The notes under the pieces are model-generated. The model had not been told where the DNA came from. It searched no databases and was given only the letters and a program-made list of their open reading frames with translations. This document shows positions 1 to 12,730 of a stretch of 64,000 nucleotides of DNA, piece after piece. The stretch is from Mesostigma viride (lineage: Eukaryota; Streptophyta; Mesostigmatophyceae; Mesostigmatales; Mesostigmataceae), in assembly GCA_009746045.1 (NCBI GenBank), contig RPFO01000079.1:571712-635711 (forward strand). Direction: 5' to 3'. Numbering within the stretch: position 1 is the first letter of the stretch; each line of letters starts with the position of its first letter. The position numbers were made by a program, and so were the translations under genes.

Positions 1-600
1 TGACTTGATTGTAAGGAGCAGCCCTGGGCCAACAGGGTGGGATATCTCTGGGCCAAGCGAAACACTCAAGCTGGGCAATCAAAAGCGCGACGACTATTGT
101 TTGTCCCAAGCGAGAAACAATCTGTGATTACGCGGTTGCAATAAAAACAAGCACCATACACGTGGTACTTGCTTTTGATGCAACCGCAATTTTGGATTCC
201 TGGCAAGACCCTCCCCCAACAGCTATCGTGACCACAACAGGTAGCCAGATGCCTGTCGTCAGCACGAGGGTGAGCCATGCTGAGTCTACTGGGATCCAAT
301 AAGCAAACACAGCTAGCCCTCCAACATCCCCAGATCAAGCCGCAGCATGGGCCAGCCAGGAAAAGGATCCGCACAAGCGCTTGTCAGGGCACATGATCCG
401 GAAACTCTGTTTTGGTGTCACGCAGAGACTTCCTATTCGTTTGACCCCAGGCACAAAGTGAGCAGCAAGTAGGTACACGGGCACATGGCCCTGAGCTCTG
501 GCTTTGTCGCCTCCCTGCCCATATAAGGTGCTACTGCCTGCCCACGCTTCTATTGATGATCTATCACTCCAGCATGATCCTGCCGCCCCATCGCACTTAC
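1..600. other. Left edge, probable intron of the amine oxidase gene
   Basis: The exon at 601-629 ends in phase 0 at a GTAAGT donor on the minus strand, so this stretch should be intron or downstream exon of the same gene. I looked for the expected next exon, which in the family starts with an AGM/AGL-A-A motif. Only a weak, out-of-register resemblance was found on the minus strand around 330-365, without a good acceptor. No exon is called. The methyltransferase half expected in this family must lie beyond the window, if it is present. Confidence 0.4.
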
Positions 601-3600
601 CTTGACACCGTCCTCATGAAACCCGTAACCTGCGCCAAGGCATCGCCGACCATCACACACCGGCACATGGCAGCAACAAGAAGCCATGGGGTAAGAGGGA
701 GCTTTCATGCAATGAACGGGAAAGCTTTCATGCAATTAACGGCAGTATATGGCGCAGGAAGTGCAAGCCCTATGCAGATCTATCCCATGATATGCCAGCA
801 AGAAGCCACCAACACCACTGCAAGAAACTGCGCTCAGTAAGCAACATCTACATGAGGCAACAGAATCCCTCGGCATGATGCCAATGCAATAATTCAGTTG
901 CCCCCGATATCCAGGAACGAGACTTGTACATCAAATGCGAGTTTCCAGCATCAATGCGGTTAGCAAGTAGAGCCGCATGTGAGTGCCCGTGGCACACATG
1001 CTCCTATGCGCTATTCCATTGTCCATCGTGCAGTGCATGGCAGCCACATGCAGGAACATATCACCATGCAGGATGATGGATACGGCCCACCCCCTATGAC
1101 ACAGGAGCGCCTGCCTTCACCATGTCGAGGGCAGCGCTCACCTGCGTACGCGCCGCACATGAACAGGCGCCCCCGCCCCTGGATCTGCTTCATCTCCGCA
1201 ATGGCCCGCGACGCCGCGCGGCTGGGCACTGGGTGCGAGGCCTCCCACGAGGACACGACGGACGTCGGCTTCTTGGGCGGGTTGAGCGTGACCAGCACGG
1301 GTGCGCCGGCCAGTGTGAGGTTCTGCCACCAAGGAGTGGGTGCGTGGTGGGCCATGGGACGAGGGCCAGAGGTTCATGTAGCAGCAGGTGGTGAGAATAT
1401 GCATGGATCCATGGACATGCCCATGTACATCGAACACTTGACCCGCAGGCAGTGTGGTACCCATGACACAAGTTTAAAATAGCTGCATTCACTAAAATGC
1501 CAGCACATACACCACCCATCAGACTGAGGAGTCCTGCGACAGTCCGCATAAATGTTCAAGCAGGCATGCTCAAAAGGTGCTTGATCCCATCAGCATGACA
1601 ACTCCATTCCCGCAACACTTGCTGGCAGGTGCAAGGCCTCCTCACGCACCTGGAGCCGGTTGAGCAGGTACGTCACGCACACGTTGCCGCCATTGCTGCC
1701 GCCACCCATGAAGTTCCAGGCGGACCAGGCGTCCTGGCTGGCAGGCAAGAGGCTGATGTCTCGATGGAGGTAGATTTTGCTGAAGCAAACGAAGAGACAA
1801 AATGGAGTGTTGATAGAAAAGAATACGGTTGCAGTCCATTAGCACTTGCAGTGCGCCGCCAACCAAAAGCTAGTCACCCAACAACTAAGCTAAACCACAA
1901 GACGAGCAAGCATGCACAGCAAACATGGACTCCATGGTTGATGGCCTCCAAGGAAACTTGGCACCAGCAACACTGTGCAGTCCATGGTCTCAATTTCCTG
2001 CTCCTGCATTTGGTCACCTTACTACCCCCATCCTTGCAACACCCTAGTATCCCATTCCTGCACACTGCCCTGACCTTCCTGCTTGTCCGCTGCAACACAT
2101 ACCATCTCTAAAACCACTCAGCATGTGCGCACTTGCAGAGTGCAGAGCCGAAGCACACATGGGTACATGCCTAATGCACAGCAGGCGCCATGAGCAGGCC
2201 CTGCACAAGTGTGGTCCATAATCAGCACGCTGACCCAGTTAACAGCCCATTCCGCTCCCCACTTACCCCCTAACACATCCTTTCCGCTATGCGGGGGTTT
2301 TGCCTGCGTGGCCTCGTGTGCAGCCCCTGAGTCAACCCTTACGCAAAGCCCCCGTGAGCGGGACTCAAGTGCGGGCCTGATGCGCTCCATGCGGAGTAAG
2401 GCCATGTGTGGGGCCCCAAGGGCAACCAGAAACGTTGCTAGCCCCACGTGGCCCCAACTACAGGATGCGTGTGCAGACCTTACCTCTGTCATGCATGCGC
2501 CCTCCCACCCCCGCTGCGGGTCCTCACCTGCGGCTGTACACGAACGCGCCCAGCACGCGTCGCTGCTCGTCCGACGCATGCTCCCCCAGCACGTGCAGCG
2601 CATCCGGCGCGTGGGTGGCCAGCACGCACGCGTCAAACGTGTTGCTCGCGCCGTTGGTGGTCGTCACGCGCACGCCTGCGCACGCGCACGCAGTAAATGG
2701 GATGCGTATAACCACCGCGACACACGCGAGCACCGTGAGGGGACGGAGGGTCGCCAGCGGACAAGGGACGCAAGGAGGGGGGAACAGCAGCAGACGGAGG
2801 AGCAGGTGGCAGATGATGGGGGAAGAAAGGTGGCAGATGATGGGGGAAGAAAGGCACAGCCAGGGGGGAAAGGACAAGCACCACATGTGTAGGGAGGGTG
2901 CGGGGCTAGTCAGTCAAGGACAGCTTATCACATGAAGGCATTCCCAACCACACGATGAGAGAGAAAGAAAACCATAAGCAAGGCACCGTTACCCACCCTC
3001 AGGGAGTGAATTCAACACACTACAACCTCACTCAGGCGGCCAAAGGCATGGTTGTGGAACCTGGGTTGTTGCCCATCTCCCGGCAGGCATACGCACCGTT
3101 GCTGCCGGGGATGATGGTCTCCACACTCGTGCCGGTCAACACCTTGCAGTCCGGGTTGGCCAGGATGGCACGGACCACCTGCCCCGCGATGCCGTGAAGA
3201 AAGCATAGGCACCAAAGGAGCGGCACCAAAACTTGTCAAGAGGGTGACATCATGACGCAGACCTCCATCGAAAGCAATCAGAGGTGACCGCGGGACGCCA
3301 TGAGCAGAAACAGTCACACAGGACACGTGACAGGCCTTGTTTTCCCAGGTTTAGACCGCTGAGTGCGCCTCCAAGCTTGCGCTGAGATGTGCCTCCGAGG
3401 CACATGAAGACATGGGAGAAAGAAGTGTCATTTCGTTGTTAGCCTAAAAACTTAAATCATACTGTGGCAATTCCATAATATCCCATGCAAAATATTCCTC
3501 GACAATGACACATCTGGCAAAATATTGCTCATCCCATGGCGAGGCAAGTACAATAAAACACCGATGTGAATTTGGACATGCAAGCATTGACAGCACATCC

Positions 3601-6600
3601 ATACAGAATGTCTGCTCATCTCACCTTTTCAACATATTTTTCAGATCGTCCCTTGACTGTCAGCCACTGTGGGCGTCCAAAGAGCTGTGGATCAGCAGAA
3701 CAGGTGACGGACACGCAGCGGCAGCATCAGCAGCGCAGTTTGAGTTTCTAAGTGGCTGCACGGGGGGCAAGAAAAGCCGACGGCTCTCACTACACCGGCA
3801 CAGAAAGGTTTACCCCGTGAAACCCTACCCCCATCCATTGACCACCATGCGAACTAACCAGATGTACCACAGGGCGTCACAAGCAACAAGCTGCTGATCA
3901 ACAACCAGTGCCCCAAGGCAGCGGCACCGACGCTTGAGATGCAAACACAATCGCGTCAACTACCACCAGGTAAACAGCATTTCCCAGTTGTGAGTGCATC
4001 ACGCTGTTCGCATGCTCAAGTCTATTGCAACTCCGCATCCTTGCGCCACGCTACGAGACGCTTGCGACCCCTGTTGCCTGTGCGCTGCCCCCTTGACCCC
4101 CCCCCTCACCTGCAACATGTGGTGGTTGCGCAGGAAGGACAGGATGGAGCGCGCGGAGCTGTTCTTGATGTTGGCCGGGGAGCAGGACCAGATGGACGCG
4201 CACACAGGGACCTGGGGCCACCACATGGCGGCGACATGGACGCACACCCCGAGGGAGTGAGGGTGGACGGATGGGGAATACGGGGGAAGTGGGGCGGACG
4301 AGAGGAAGAGGCGAGAGGAGGGGAACAAAGAGACAGAGCAGGCGGTCATGGTCAGCAACAACGAGCAGATAAGATCAAGCACGGGGACATACGAACGTTG
4401 AACCAATATTTCATTATTGCAGAAGCGCCACTGAATGAGCAAGAAAAAAAAACTCCCCCTGAAAATGCCGAGACTCAAGACTGCCCGAGAAAGCTAGGTG
4501 AGAGCAGGGAATGTGTGAGCACCGAGCATGGCACTCTGATCACGCGCGGGGGAACGAGACTTGGACCATCACTGGAATCCACCACATGCACTAGGGTTGG
4601 ACTGGCCCTCGCCCGCTTTCTTCCGCAGTACTGAGTGTTACTACACCCTGTACTCACCTTTCCGGAGAGTTTCGGGTACCCCAGGTCCCGGTACTTCTAT
4701 GCTCTCATGGCCATGATGTTTGAAAGCTTGACATATTGAAACGAGGCGCTGCCCCCAGGATTCAGCCCAACGTGCTGCTTGGCTAGCTTCACAGTTCACA
4801 AGCACAAAATGCTGGGAACTGGCCACGTGGCAATGTGAGCCCAACACGTGGCGTCCTTCCAGATTCTATTTATAACTGTCACGGTTCTTTACTGACGCCC
4901 CAAGCCATCGGGATCAAACCTCACGAGCCCCACATAACGATGACTCCAACATGTACGCCACATGCAGCACACTCCTCAGCAGAGCTACGACCATGTGCAG
5001 GGCAGGTGCATGGAAGGCGTGACAATGTACATTTTGTCAAGAATCCTGCGGGACGTACAATGTAGTGTTCGCAGAAGCGGTAGCTGTATCGGCCCCGCTT
5101 GAGGAACTCCCCGAGTGTCATGTCCTCCTGCTGGTCGCCATCACCGCCCCGCCCCCCCCGCTGCCCTCCAGGAAGCTGCGCATCCCCACCAGGCGACAGT
5201 CATAAGGAAGAACAGAGCTCGCGAAAATTCAGCTTACTGTGTGCGCGCTATATGTGGTGTTTGGAGAATAGCAGCAGAGACAGCCAGCCACCCTGACATG
5301 CAAGCTGTCTGGGGCCCTTCCTATTCGGTTCTCCCATCAGTTACCAGTTACCATGACAAAGCTTTCATCAACAGCCCAGCATACGCAGGTGTTCCGTGTT
5401 GGTCTGGCCAGGGAACCGCGGCCAGCAGAACAAGAACAAAGCTAGCTTGTTCATGGATCCATTTTTATTCGTACAAAGGCCAGATTTGTGGGGGATGAGA
5501 ATGCTCCTACCCAACGGCCGTCCATATGCGCGCTGGATGCACACTTTCTGCATCAAGCCCGCACATCCCTGGCCACCCGTGCACACAAATCATCAGTTGG
5601 CCATCTAGCCATGCTGTCACAAGAGTACTCTGGCACAGCCGCACATATGCAATGACGCAGAAAACTGCTGCATGGAAGAGCATGCTGGCAATAATTTGGT
5701 TGAGAAATCCTCAGCAGCGTCCATCTGACAAATACATCTTCCTCTGCCAAAAAATACAAAAGAAAGGAGCAAAGCAGACCTGATCTGGAAGGGCAGGCAT
5801 ACATAATTTCCTTTACCCCTTTCAGGCAGACCAGTTTACAAGATACTGGGATATGCGTCCTTTCTCATTTAACCTGTTTAACCTTCGTTTCATGTCAATA
5901 CTAGCACTATCTGAATTATCCTCCTTTGAAGCTGATTAGATGGCTTTTCTACGCCTTAGGAGAAAATGCAGGCTTTGGGGTCTTTGAGTAAACTACTAAA
6001 AACAGGAAGACATCATGTTCAACGTGGCAAAACTTACCTGAGCACCGCGCTTTTGAAACGCAGAATGTCGTAGATCATAAGCCAGAAACGAGGGTCCAGA
6101 CTGTTTGTGCGTTGAGCCAGCAGCGCTCGCAACCCATCGCTCCCCCATTCTATTTCCTGGCCGCCTTCTCCCAGGCTAACGGAGAACGACATGTCTGACG
6201 TCTCCAGCTCGACTCCCAGGGATTCGAACCATTCCATCATATTCGGATAGGTCACCTGGACGGGCAGCGCAGGTCAAGGCGAGTTTTGATCATGACGGCG
6301 GACGACATGACTGTCAGAGGCCAAAGCATTACCAAATCATTTACGCACCTGTGCATCGCGTGTTGAGGAGTACCGGTCTTTTTACTAACGCAGTGCAGCC
6401 CCCTCATTGCGCATAATGGCAGCAAGCTAAATGGATAAGCAACGAAATCGAATGTTGTCCGCAGGGTGCACTTGAGTTGCTTCAAGGCTTTTGCCGTTCG
6501 TGTAAAATCGCCCAAAAATGGACGGATGTTTAAGTACGGAAAGAAGTGACCATGATCTTGTCATCATAATAAAAGCGACGTACCCTGTTGCACACCATGA

Positions 6601-6757
6601 AGCCCACATCCACAGGGACGCCGTCAACGTATTGCGTCCATGCATGTCCACCAATGTGCTGCTCCTTTTCATAAAGTGTGACGGCGTGGCCCTCTCGAGC
6701 AATTTTCCAGGCAGCCGCGAGGCCGGCTACCCCAGAGCCTACAACGCCGACCTTCAT
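601..6757 (-). CDS. FAD-dependent amine oxidase domain of a plant/algal cyclopropane-fatty-acid synthase-like protein (3' partial)
   Basis: Ten exons chain in phase on the minus strand: 6757-6584, 6255-6038, 5175-5059, 4211-4110, 3684-3625, 3178-3097, 2675-2528, 1779-1650, 1322-1142 and 629-601, each with GT donor and AG acceptor. They give about 414 residues. The start [12 protein letters not shown] carries the Rossmann GxGxxG (residues 7-12), followed by a GGHAW motif and VDVGFMV. Later family blocks are [92 protein letters not shown] and [10 protein letters not shown]. In plants this amine-oxidase region is fused to a SAM-dependent cyclopropane synthase. That half is not visible here, so the final activity is inferred. 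FAD oxidation of an unknown substrate is the minimal claim. Exon 5175-5059 is one base short of frame at a C8 run (5152-5159), so the reading frame is disrupted as sequenced. The rest is conserved, which favours a sequencing or assembly slip over a pseudogene. Confidence 0.86.
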
Positions 6758-9700
6758 GGCTTGTCAACACGGTATCTAAAATCGAAGCAGCTACGTGTGC
6801 AAATGTAATTGCTTGGCTTGGCTGAATAAGGAGACAAGGTCATCAACAAAGTGCGAAACTACTTTCCTGGCTATCCTGGGCCAGTGAATGCATCAACGTT
6901 CCACCATCGTAAATTGGACAAAACTGCATACTTAAATATGGCTTCGACGTGCCCAGGCGTGAGGCGTCGACGTCGTGCAGACAGCTCAACAGAATTCGGG
7001 CAGGGATAAAATATGGCGAAGACGTCACTGGCTCCGTGCCCTAGGCAAATGGGCGTTGTTGACTGGTGTTGCCTGCACTGTTCGCTTGCTTGGACCACCG
7101 CTCGTCAATCGCGACTAGGTAGTAGAAAGGTACGGCCTGCCCACTTCCCGAAAGCTGAGCATGCCTGGGAATGAATGCTCCGTCGAAACGTTTTGAACAC
7201 GTGTCGCGCTATTTCGATTATCACTACCAGTGAGACAGGTTGCACATAGAAAACAAGAGTTATGTGGCTTTCATTATTCAAGAGCCACATATTAATAACT
7301 TGCTTTCATGTGATCCACAGGAAAGTCGGCGGCCATTGCGCATTCTACGCCGTTCTTCTCAATTGCTACCACGCCATTGGACTCTGTCTTTGGTGTTTGG
7401 TCGTTTTCTGCCCCACGCGGAGTTTGCAAGCGCTGTCAGTCTGCACCCCTAAAGGTTATACCATGGCGAAGGCTCCCCAGCCTTGTTCCTTGTGTCTTGG
7501 TCAGTACATCAGTAATTCACGAGGCCTAGAAAAAGGTTAGTAAGGACATGTGAGGGGCCAGGTAGGGAAGTAAAGCAGGCTTTTTGTCTACCGCTTCCTA
7601 TAGTATTGCCTGTAACTGGCATCCACATTCCATATGCTTCATCATGTTTAGCATCTTCCCATCCCATCACGTGGGAAGTTTGCCACCACCTGACTCTGGC
7701 GCCCATCAGCCAATCAAATCGAGGCCCGGCAAGCAGCTCCACGACAACTCCCTGACATCGCTCTTTGATGCGCATGTTCCTCCTTGATGCACATTTTCCT
7801 TGGATCACCCCCACTAGTGCAACGGCGCGGGCCTGCTGAGGTAATTTTTTGTGATGGGCGTATCGATGTTACCTCGCGTCGCTTGCGACTTGCGACAGTA
7901 CGAGAGACATATTTTTTGAGCCGGGATTTTAGCGGATTATTAGAGAATGATTATACTTTTTAGTTATCACTGGCTCTGCTACAGGCAAGGAGCAGCGTGA
8001 GGCCAGCTAGTTGTGGAGTAGTTACGCAGCCTACAGCTGGATGGACCGAGCTGCTGACCTTACGTAGGGCTGAAGTAGAACTACATCTGGGCATTTGATG
8101 AGTTTTTTAGTGAATGTCTCTTCTATCATAGCGGATAGTCTCACTGAGTCGAGACTTGGTGGACTATGTACTCGATTATGAAATAATCCCAGAAGTGGCA
8201 ACGCTCTGGCCAGTTGCCGGGTTTGAGGTGCAGACAGCTCGACAGTCCCACTAACCACCGCAGCGTACAAATTCTTGTTTCAAAATTGTCGCCCTGCGAC
8301 CTGACAGGCTCTTTCTTACCGCCTCTGACAGCTGAATGTCGCTATCAATGCAACGACAGACGCCTGAGATTGCTAGGGTGGTTTACGCAACTGCGCACAT
8401 TACGTCGATGTGTCGAGATGTGATATCGACCAATTGGTACTTGAGGCTTGGAGCTCCGGCTCCTTACCTGTTGAGTATGCTACGCCTTTGTGTTAGGGAT
8501 GATAGGTAGGGGCAGACCAGAGCTGTATATGTAAGTTTGGGTAGTTGCATGTCATAGTTGCACCTCATGGCTTGGCATGCATCACAGCTCAAACAAATTA
8601 CTGTCACAAGTGCAGAAAATTACATGCAAGCTGCTAGCTCCCATTGCTAAGAAACTGAAGCTTTGTTACTGGGGCGTGCCCATGTGCAGCCAGCACGTAG
8701 CATCGATCAGTTAGCTTGCCCCCGCGTTGTCTAGCATTGTCTATACTGTCCAGTGTTTCGCCGTACGTGCAACAGGTGGTGCAGCGATCCCACATCGGTT
8801 GCATGACCATCTCGCCGGCAGCACATCAATCCGACGCCGCGCCAAAGTGTCCACGGTAATTCCCGGGAAAAAACGACTGAAATTTGCGCGCGGTGCATGT
8901 TGAGTGCAAATTTCATGGCGTCGAAGGCTATGGTGCGTGAAAATTTATTGTGCACGGATTACGAAGCCATTTCGCCCCAGATTTCGCTTTTTCGATCGGC
9001 ATTGACGTAAGAAAGTTTATTCTGCAAAAAAAAAGGCGGCAAACTGTTATTTATTCATTGGATACGAGGGGAAACACGCAGCTGGCCAGTTTCTCACGGC
9101 TCGAGCGCACCGACCCGTGCGTCTTCAAGGTAACCTCTAGAGTAGATAAAGACGCTTGCAACGTATCCCCACACTTTGTAACGATTCCTAACATCATTTC
9201 GAAGAAGTTGAGTGTTTGTTTTCCCTTAATTTTGCGTTTCCATGTTGCACGCAATTTTTCCGAAAAAGTCAGAATTATAGGAGCGCTGACAGGGGCAACT
9301 ATGCATGTCGTGGATTTATTCGCTTTTACGCCATTTCTTGCAGATTTATGACTTCCCTTGGGGGGTAAACATTGTCCGCTGCATGAACTGCGGGCGGGGC
9401 TAGCTGGCGATGTCTTAGGTGTGCCCGGGGTGCGGGAGAACCAACAGCTACTGGTTTCTATCGTTGTAACCCGCTTTTTTATCGTCATTAACCGGCGTAT
9501 TCTAGTGGTTTAAGCGTCCGGCGACGGGCGAAAAGAACTCTTACCCTGCCGCCATCGCCTGAGGAGGCATTGCGACAAGGACTGGGGCGGGCGGGCAAAA
9601 TAAAACGCGACAGTGCCCGCACCCGCCGGCGCACCCCGGCGAACAAGACAAAGCGCACCGTTACCCCCCTGGGCCCATCGCTGCCGTCGCCGGGCGGCAC

Positions 9701-9822
9701 GTTGGGGAGGCGGCTCCTTCTCCCTTTTCTAGTGTCTGTTGCATCATTTTGAACCCCTGACCAACGGAGGCATGTTAATGAACGAGTGGATGCATGCATG
9801 AATGAACGGATGCATGAATGAT
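6758..9822. other. Intergenic region upstream of the amine oxidase gene, no gene recognised
   Basis: This AT-richer 3 kb holds only short overlapping reading frames with no recognisable domain and no chain of phased exons. The 5' end should contain the promoter of the minus-strand amine oxidase gene. The longest frame, minus strand 9488-9051 (145 codons), has unremarkable composition and no motif I recognise. I see no RNA gene. Confidence 0.5.
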
Positions 9823-10298
9823 GGGGGGAGGGAGGGAGGGAGGGAGGGAGGGAGGGAGGGAGGGAGGGAGGGAGGGAGGGAGGGAGGGAGGGAGGGAGGG
9901 AGGAGGGAGGAGGGAGGGAGGGAGGGAGGGAGGGAGGGAGGGAGGGAGGGAGGGAGGGAGGGAGGGAGGGAGGGAGGGAGGGAGGGAGGGAGGGAGGGAG
10001 GGAGGGAGGGAGGGAGGGAGGGAGGGAGGGAGGGAGGGAGGGAGGGAGGGAGGGAGGGAGGGAGGGAGGGAGGAGGGAGGGAGGGAGGGAGGGAGGGAGG
10101 GAGGGAGGGAGGGAGGGAGGAGGGAGGGAGGGAGGGAGGGAGGAGGGAGGGAGGGAGGGAGGAGGGAGGGAGGGAGGGAGGGAGGGAGGGAGGGAGGGAG
10201 GGAGGGAGGGAGGGAGGGAGGGAGGGAGGGAGGGAGGGGAGGAGGGGAGGAGGGAGGGGGGGAGGGAGGGAGGAGGGAGGGAGGGAGGGAGGGAGGGC
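9823..10298. repeat. (GGGA)n microsatellite array
   Basis: About 475 bp of GGGA tetranucleotide on the plus strand, interrupted irregularly by GGA units that shift register. Long proline-serine frames on the minus strand (SLPP repeats) are by-products of the repeat. The purine-only strand could form G-quadruplex or triplex DNA. Confidence 0.97.
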
Positions 10299-10324
10299 AT
10301 GACTGACGGAGGGCATGAATGAGG

Positions 10325-10371
10325 GAGGGTGTGTGTGCGTGCGTGCATGCGTGCGTGTGTGCGTGCGTGCA

Positions 10372-10427
<56 letters not shown>

Positions 10428-10431
10428 TGTG

Positions 10432-10523
<92 letters not shown>

Positions 10524-10543
10524 TGTGTCCGTGCGTGCGTGGT
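10325..10543. repeat. (GTGC)n microsatellite array
   Basis: About 215 bp of GTGC/GCGT tetranucleotide directly after the GGGA array, with scattered GTGT and CATG variants. It forms the middle block of a compound tetranucleotide locus. Confidence 0.97.
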
Positions 10544-10548
10544 TATAT

Positions 10549-11361
10549 GGGTGGGTGGGTGGGTGGGTGGGTGGGTGGGTGGGTGGGTGGGTGGGTGGGT
10601 GGGTGGGTGGGTGGGTGGGTGGGTGGGTGGGTGGGTGGGTGGTGGGTGGGTGGGTGGGTGGGTGGGTGGGTGGGTGGGTGGTGGTGGGTGGGTGGGTGGG
10701 TGGTGGGTGGGTGGGTGGGTGGGTGGTGGGTGGGTGGGTGGTGGGTGGTGGGTGGGTGGGTGGGTGGTGGGTGGGTGGGTGGGTGGGTGGTGGGTGGGTG
10801 GGTGGGGGTGGGTGGGTGGGTGGGTGGGTGGGTGGGTGGGTGGGTGGGTGGTGGGGGTGGGTGGGTGGGTGGGTGGGTGGGTGGGTGGTGGGTGGGTGGG
10901 TGGGTGGGTGGGTGGGTGGGTGGGTGGGTGGGTGGGTGGGTGGTGGGTGGGTGGGTGGGTGGTGGGTGGGTGGGTGGGTGGGTGGGTGGGTGGGGTGGGT
11001 GGGTGGGTGGGTGGGGGTGGGTGGTGGGTGGGTGGGTGGGTGGGTGGGTGGGTGGTGGGTGGGTGGGTGGGTGGGTGGGTGGTGGGTGGGTGGGTGGGTG
11101 GGTGGGTGGTGGGTGGGTGGGTGGGTGGGGGGTGGGTGGGTGGGTGGGTGGGTGGGTGGGTGGGTGGGTGGTGGGTGGGTGGGTGGGTGGTGGGTGGGTG
11201 GGTGGGTGGGTGGGTGGGTGGGTGGGTGGGTGGGTGGGTGGTGGGTGGGTGGGTGGGTGGGTGGGGGTGGGTGGGTGGGTGGGTGGGTGGTGGGTGGGTG
11301 GGTGGGTGGTGGGTGGGTGGTGGGTGGGTGGGTGGGTGGGTGGGTGGGTGGGTGGGTGGGT
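10549..11361. repeat. (GGGT)n microsatellite array
   Basis: About 810 bp of GGGT on the plus strand with occasional GGT and GGGGT units. G-runs of three separated by one T make this a strong G-quadruplex candidate over its full length. The THPP-type minus-strand frame is an artefact of repeat translation. Confidence 0.97.
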
Positions 11362-11467
11362 TGGGAAGGTGTGCTTTTTATTATTCTGATCAGACACTCC
11401 GCAAAGGTGAAAACCTTTGCGTTCAGTGCCAGGCCGCGGAAAACGCGGAAAACGCGATCTGCAAATG

Positions 11468-11550
11468 AATCCGACCGGAATCGAACTGGGGACCTCTCGC
11501 ACCAATTTTGCTGACTATAGGACGGACGTCTCCGGTTACCATGGCATCGC
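11468..11550 (-). other. tRNA-like remnant (possible SINE head)
   Basis: Read on the minus strand, the segment ends with an AGTTCGATTCC box that fits the B-box/T-loop consensus. It is preceded by GGTGCGAGAGGTCCCC and a central CTATAGT loop. The upstream GCCATGGTAACC resembles a degenerate A-box/D-arm. Acceptor and anticodon stems do not pair well, so this is not called a functional tRNA. A tRNA pseudogene or tRNA-derived SINE is the better reading. It sits immediately beside the GGGT array. Confidence 0.35.
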
Positions 11551-11864
11551 CAACTTACACCTACAGTCATCCGCAAAAGTTCTCCTGTCCGGGGAGTGAT
11601 GCAAGCCTTTCGGATTTGGTACTAGATAAATCACTCGAGATCTGTGTGTAGGAGTACTACACACGTGTCTGCACGCGAGACTTGTTCAGTTTTTATTATG
11701 ATGATTAGCTAAGTTACATGTGTGTTATTGATGCACATGTTGACGTTGTATCATGGGCGTGTGCCCCTAAGTCTGCCTTCCTGCATTGTCACATAATATA
11801 TAATCTAGATGTGTTGCTGGGAACCTGACTATACCTTCCAAACTTGAATGAAATCTTGACAACT

Positions 11865-12730
11865 ATGTGATGAAACCCTTGAAAAACAATTACTAGGAAC
11901 TGCATTTTTTGTGTTATGTTCGCTAGCATCTGTCAACTATTTGTCGTGCAAACAGTCTGAATTTCTTGTGGGCAGTTAACATAGATGTTTTTATGAGCTG
12001 TGCAAAGTTCTAGGCTTAACTGAGTTCATTGATATGTGCACCCATGTGTCGGAACCCTTGGAAAACCATGAAAACTGCATATTGGGGGGTATTTATGCTA
12101 GCATATGTCACCATTTTGCCATCCAACCAGCCTGAAACTTTGTGGTCATGCTGCATGGGATGTGTTTAGAGCATGTGCAAAGTTCCAGGCCCAACTGAGT
12201 TCATTTGGTGTCATTATATATGCGTATGTGTGATGAAAACCTTGGAAAACCATGGAAAAAATGCATTTGGGGGTATTTATGCTAGCATCTGTCACCATTT
12301 CGTCAACCAACCAGCCTGAAACTTTGTGGGCATGCTTCATGGGATTTGTTTAGAACATGTGCAAAGTTCCAGGCCCAACTGAGTTCATTTGGTGTCATTA
12401 TATATGCATATGTGTGATGAAAACCTTGGAAAACCATGAAAAACTGCATTTTGGGGTATTTATGCTAGCATCTGTCACCATTTCGTCAACCAACCAGCCT
12501 GAAACTTCGTGGGCATGCTGCATGGGATGTGTTTACAACATGTGCAAAGTTCCAGGCCCAACTGAGTTCATTTGATGTTATTATAGATGCATACATGCCA
12601 GAAAGTGCTGAAAATACGGTATTTTTTGCTAGCAAATGTCACCATGTTACCATGCTGCCGAGTCCAAAATTTTTTTTTGACCACATGGCATCATAAGATA
12701 TCTGATAAGGAACCTTGGTGCCAAATTTGA
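11865..12730. repeat. Tandem satellite of about 180 bp, four or more diverged copies
   Basis: A marker segment beginning GTGCAAAGTT recurs at about 12000, 12175, 12359 and 12541, giving spacings of about 175, 184 and 182 bp. Each unit also carries CTTGGAAAACCATG, a GTATTTATGCTAGCAT block and CAACCAGCCTGAAACTT. The middle two copies are nearly identical and the outer copies are decayed, as expected for an array homogenised in its centre. Confidence 0.9.

Noticed and set aside
330-365. Possible exon 11 of the amine oxidase gene (AGPCCGLIWG)
   Set aside because: The resemblance to the family AGMAAARGLLG block is weak and there is no AG acceptor in the right phase.
9051-9488. 145-codon minus-strand frame
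   Set aside because: No recognisable domain, and a plus-strand frame of similar length overlaps it.
11468-11550. Functional tRNA gene
   Set aside because: The B-box is good, but acceptor, D and anticodon stems do not form a standard cloverleaf.
9744-11576. 610-codon Thr-His-Pro-Pro and Ser-Leu-Pro-Pro open frame
   Set aside because: It is a translation of tetranucleotide arrays. A stop-free frame is guaranteed by the repeat, and it has no flanking gene structure.
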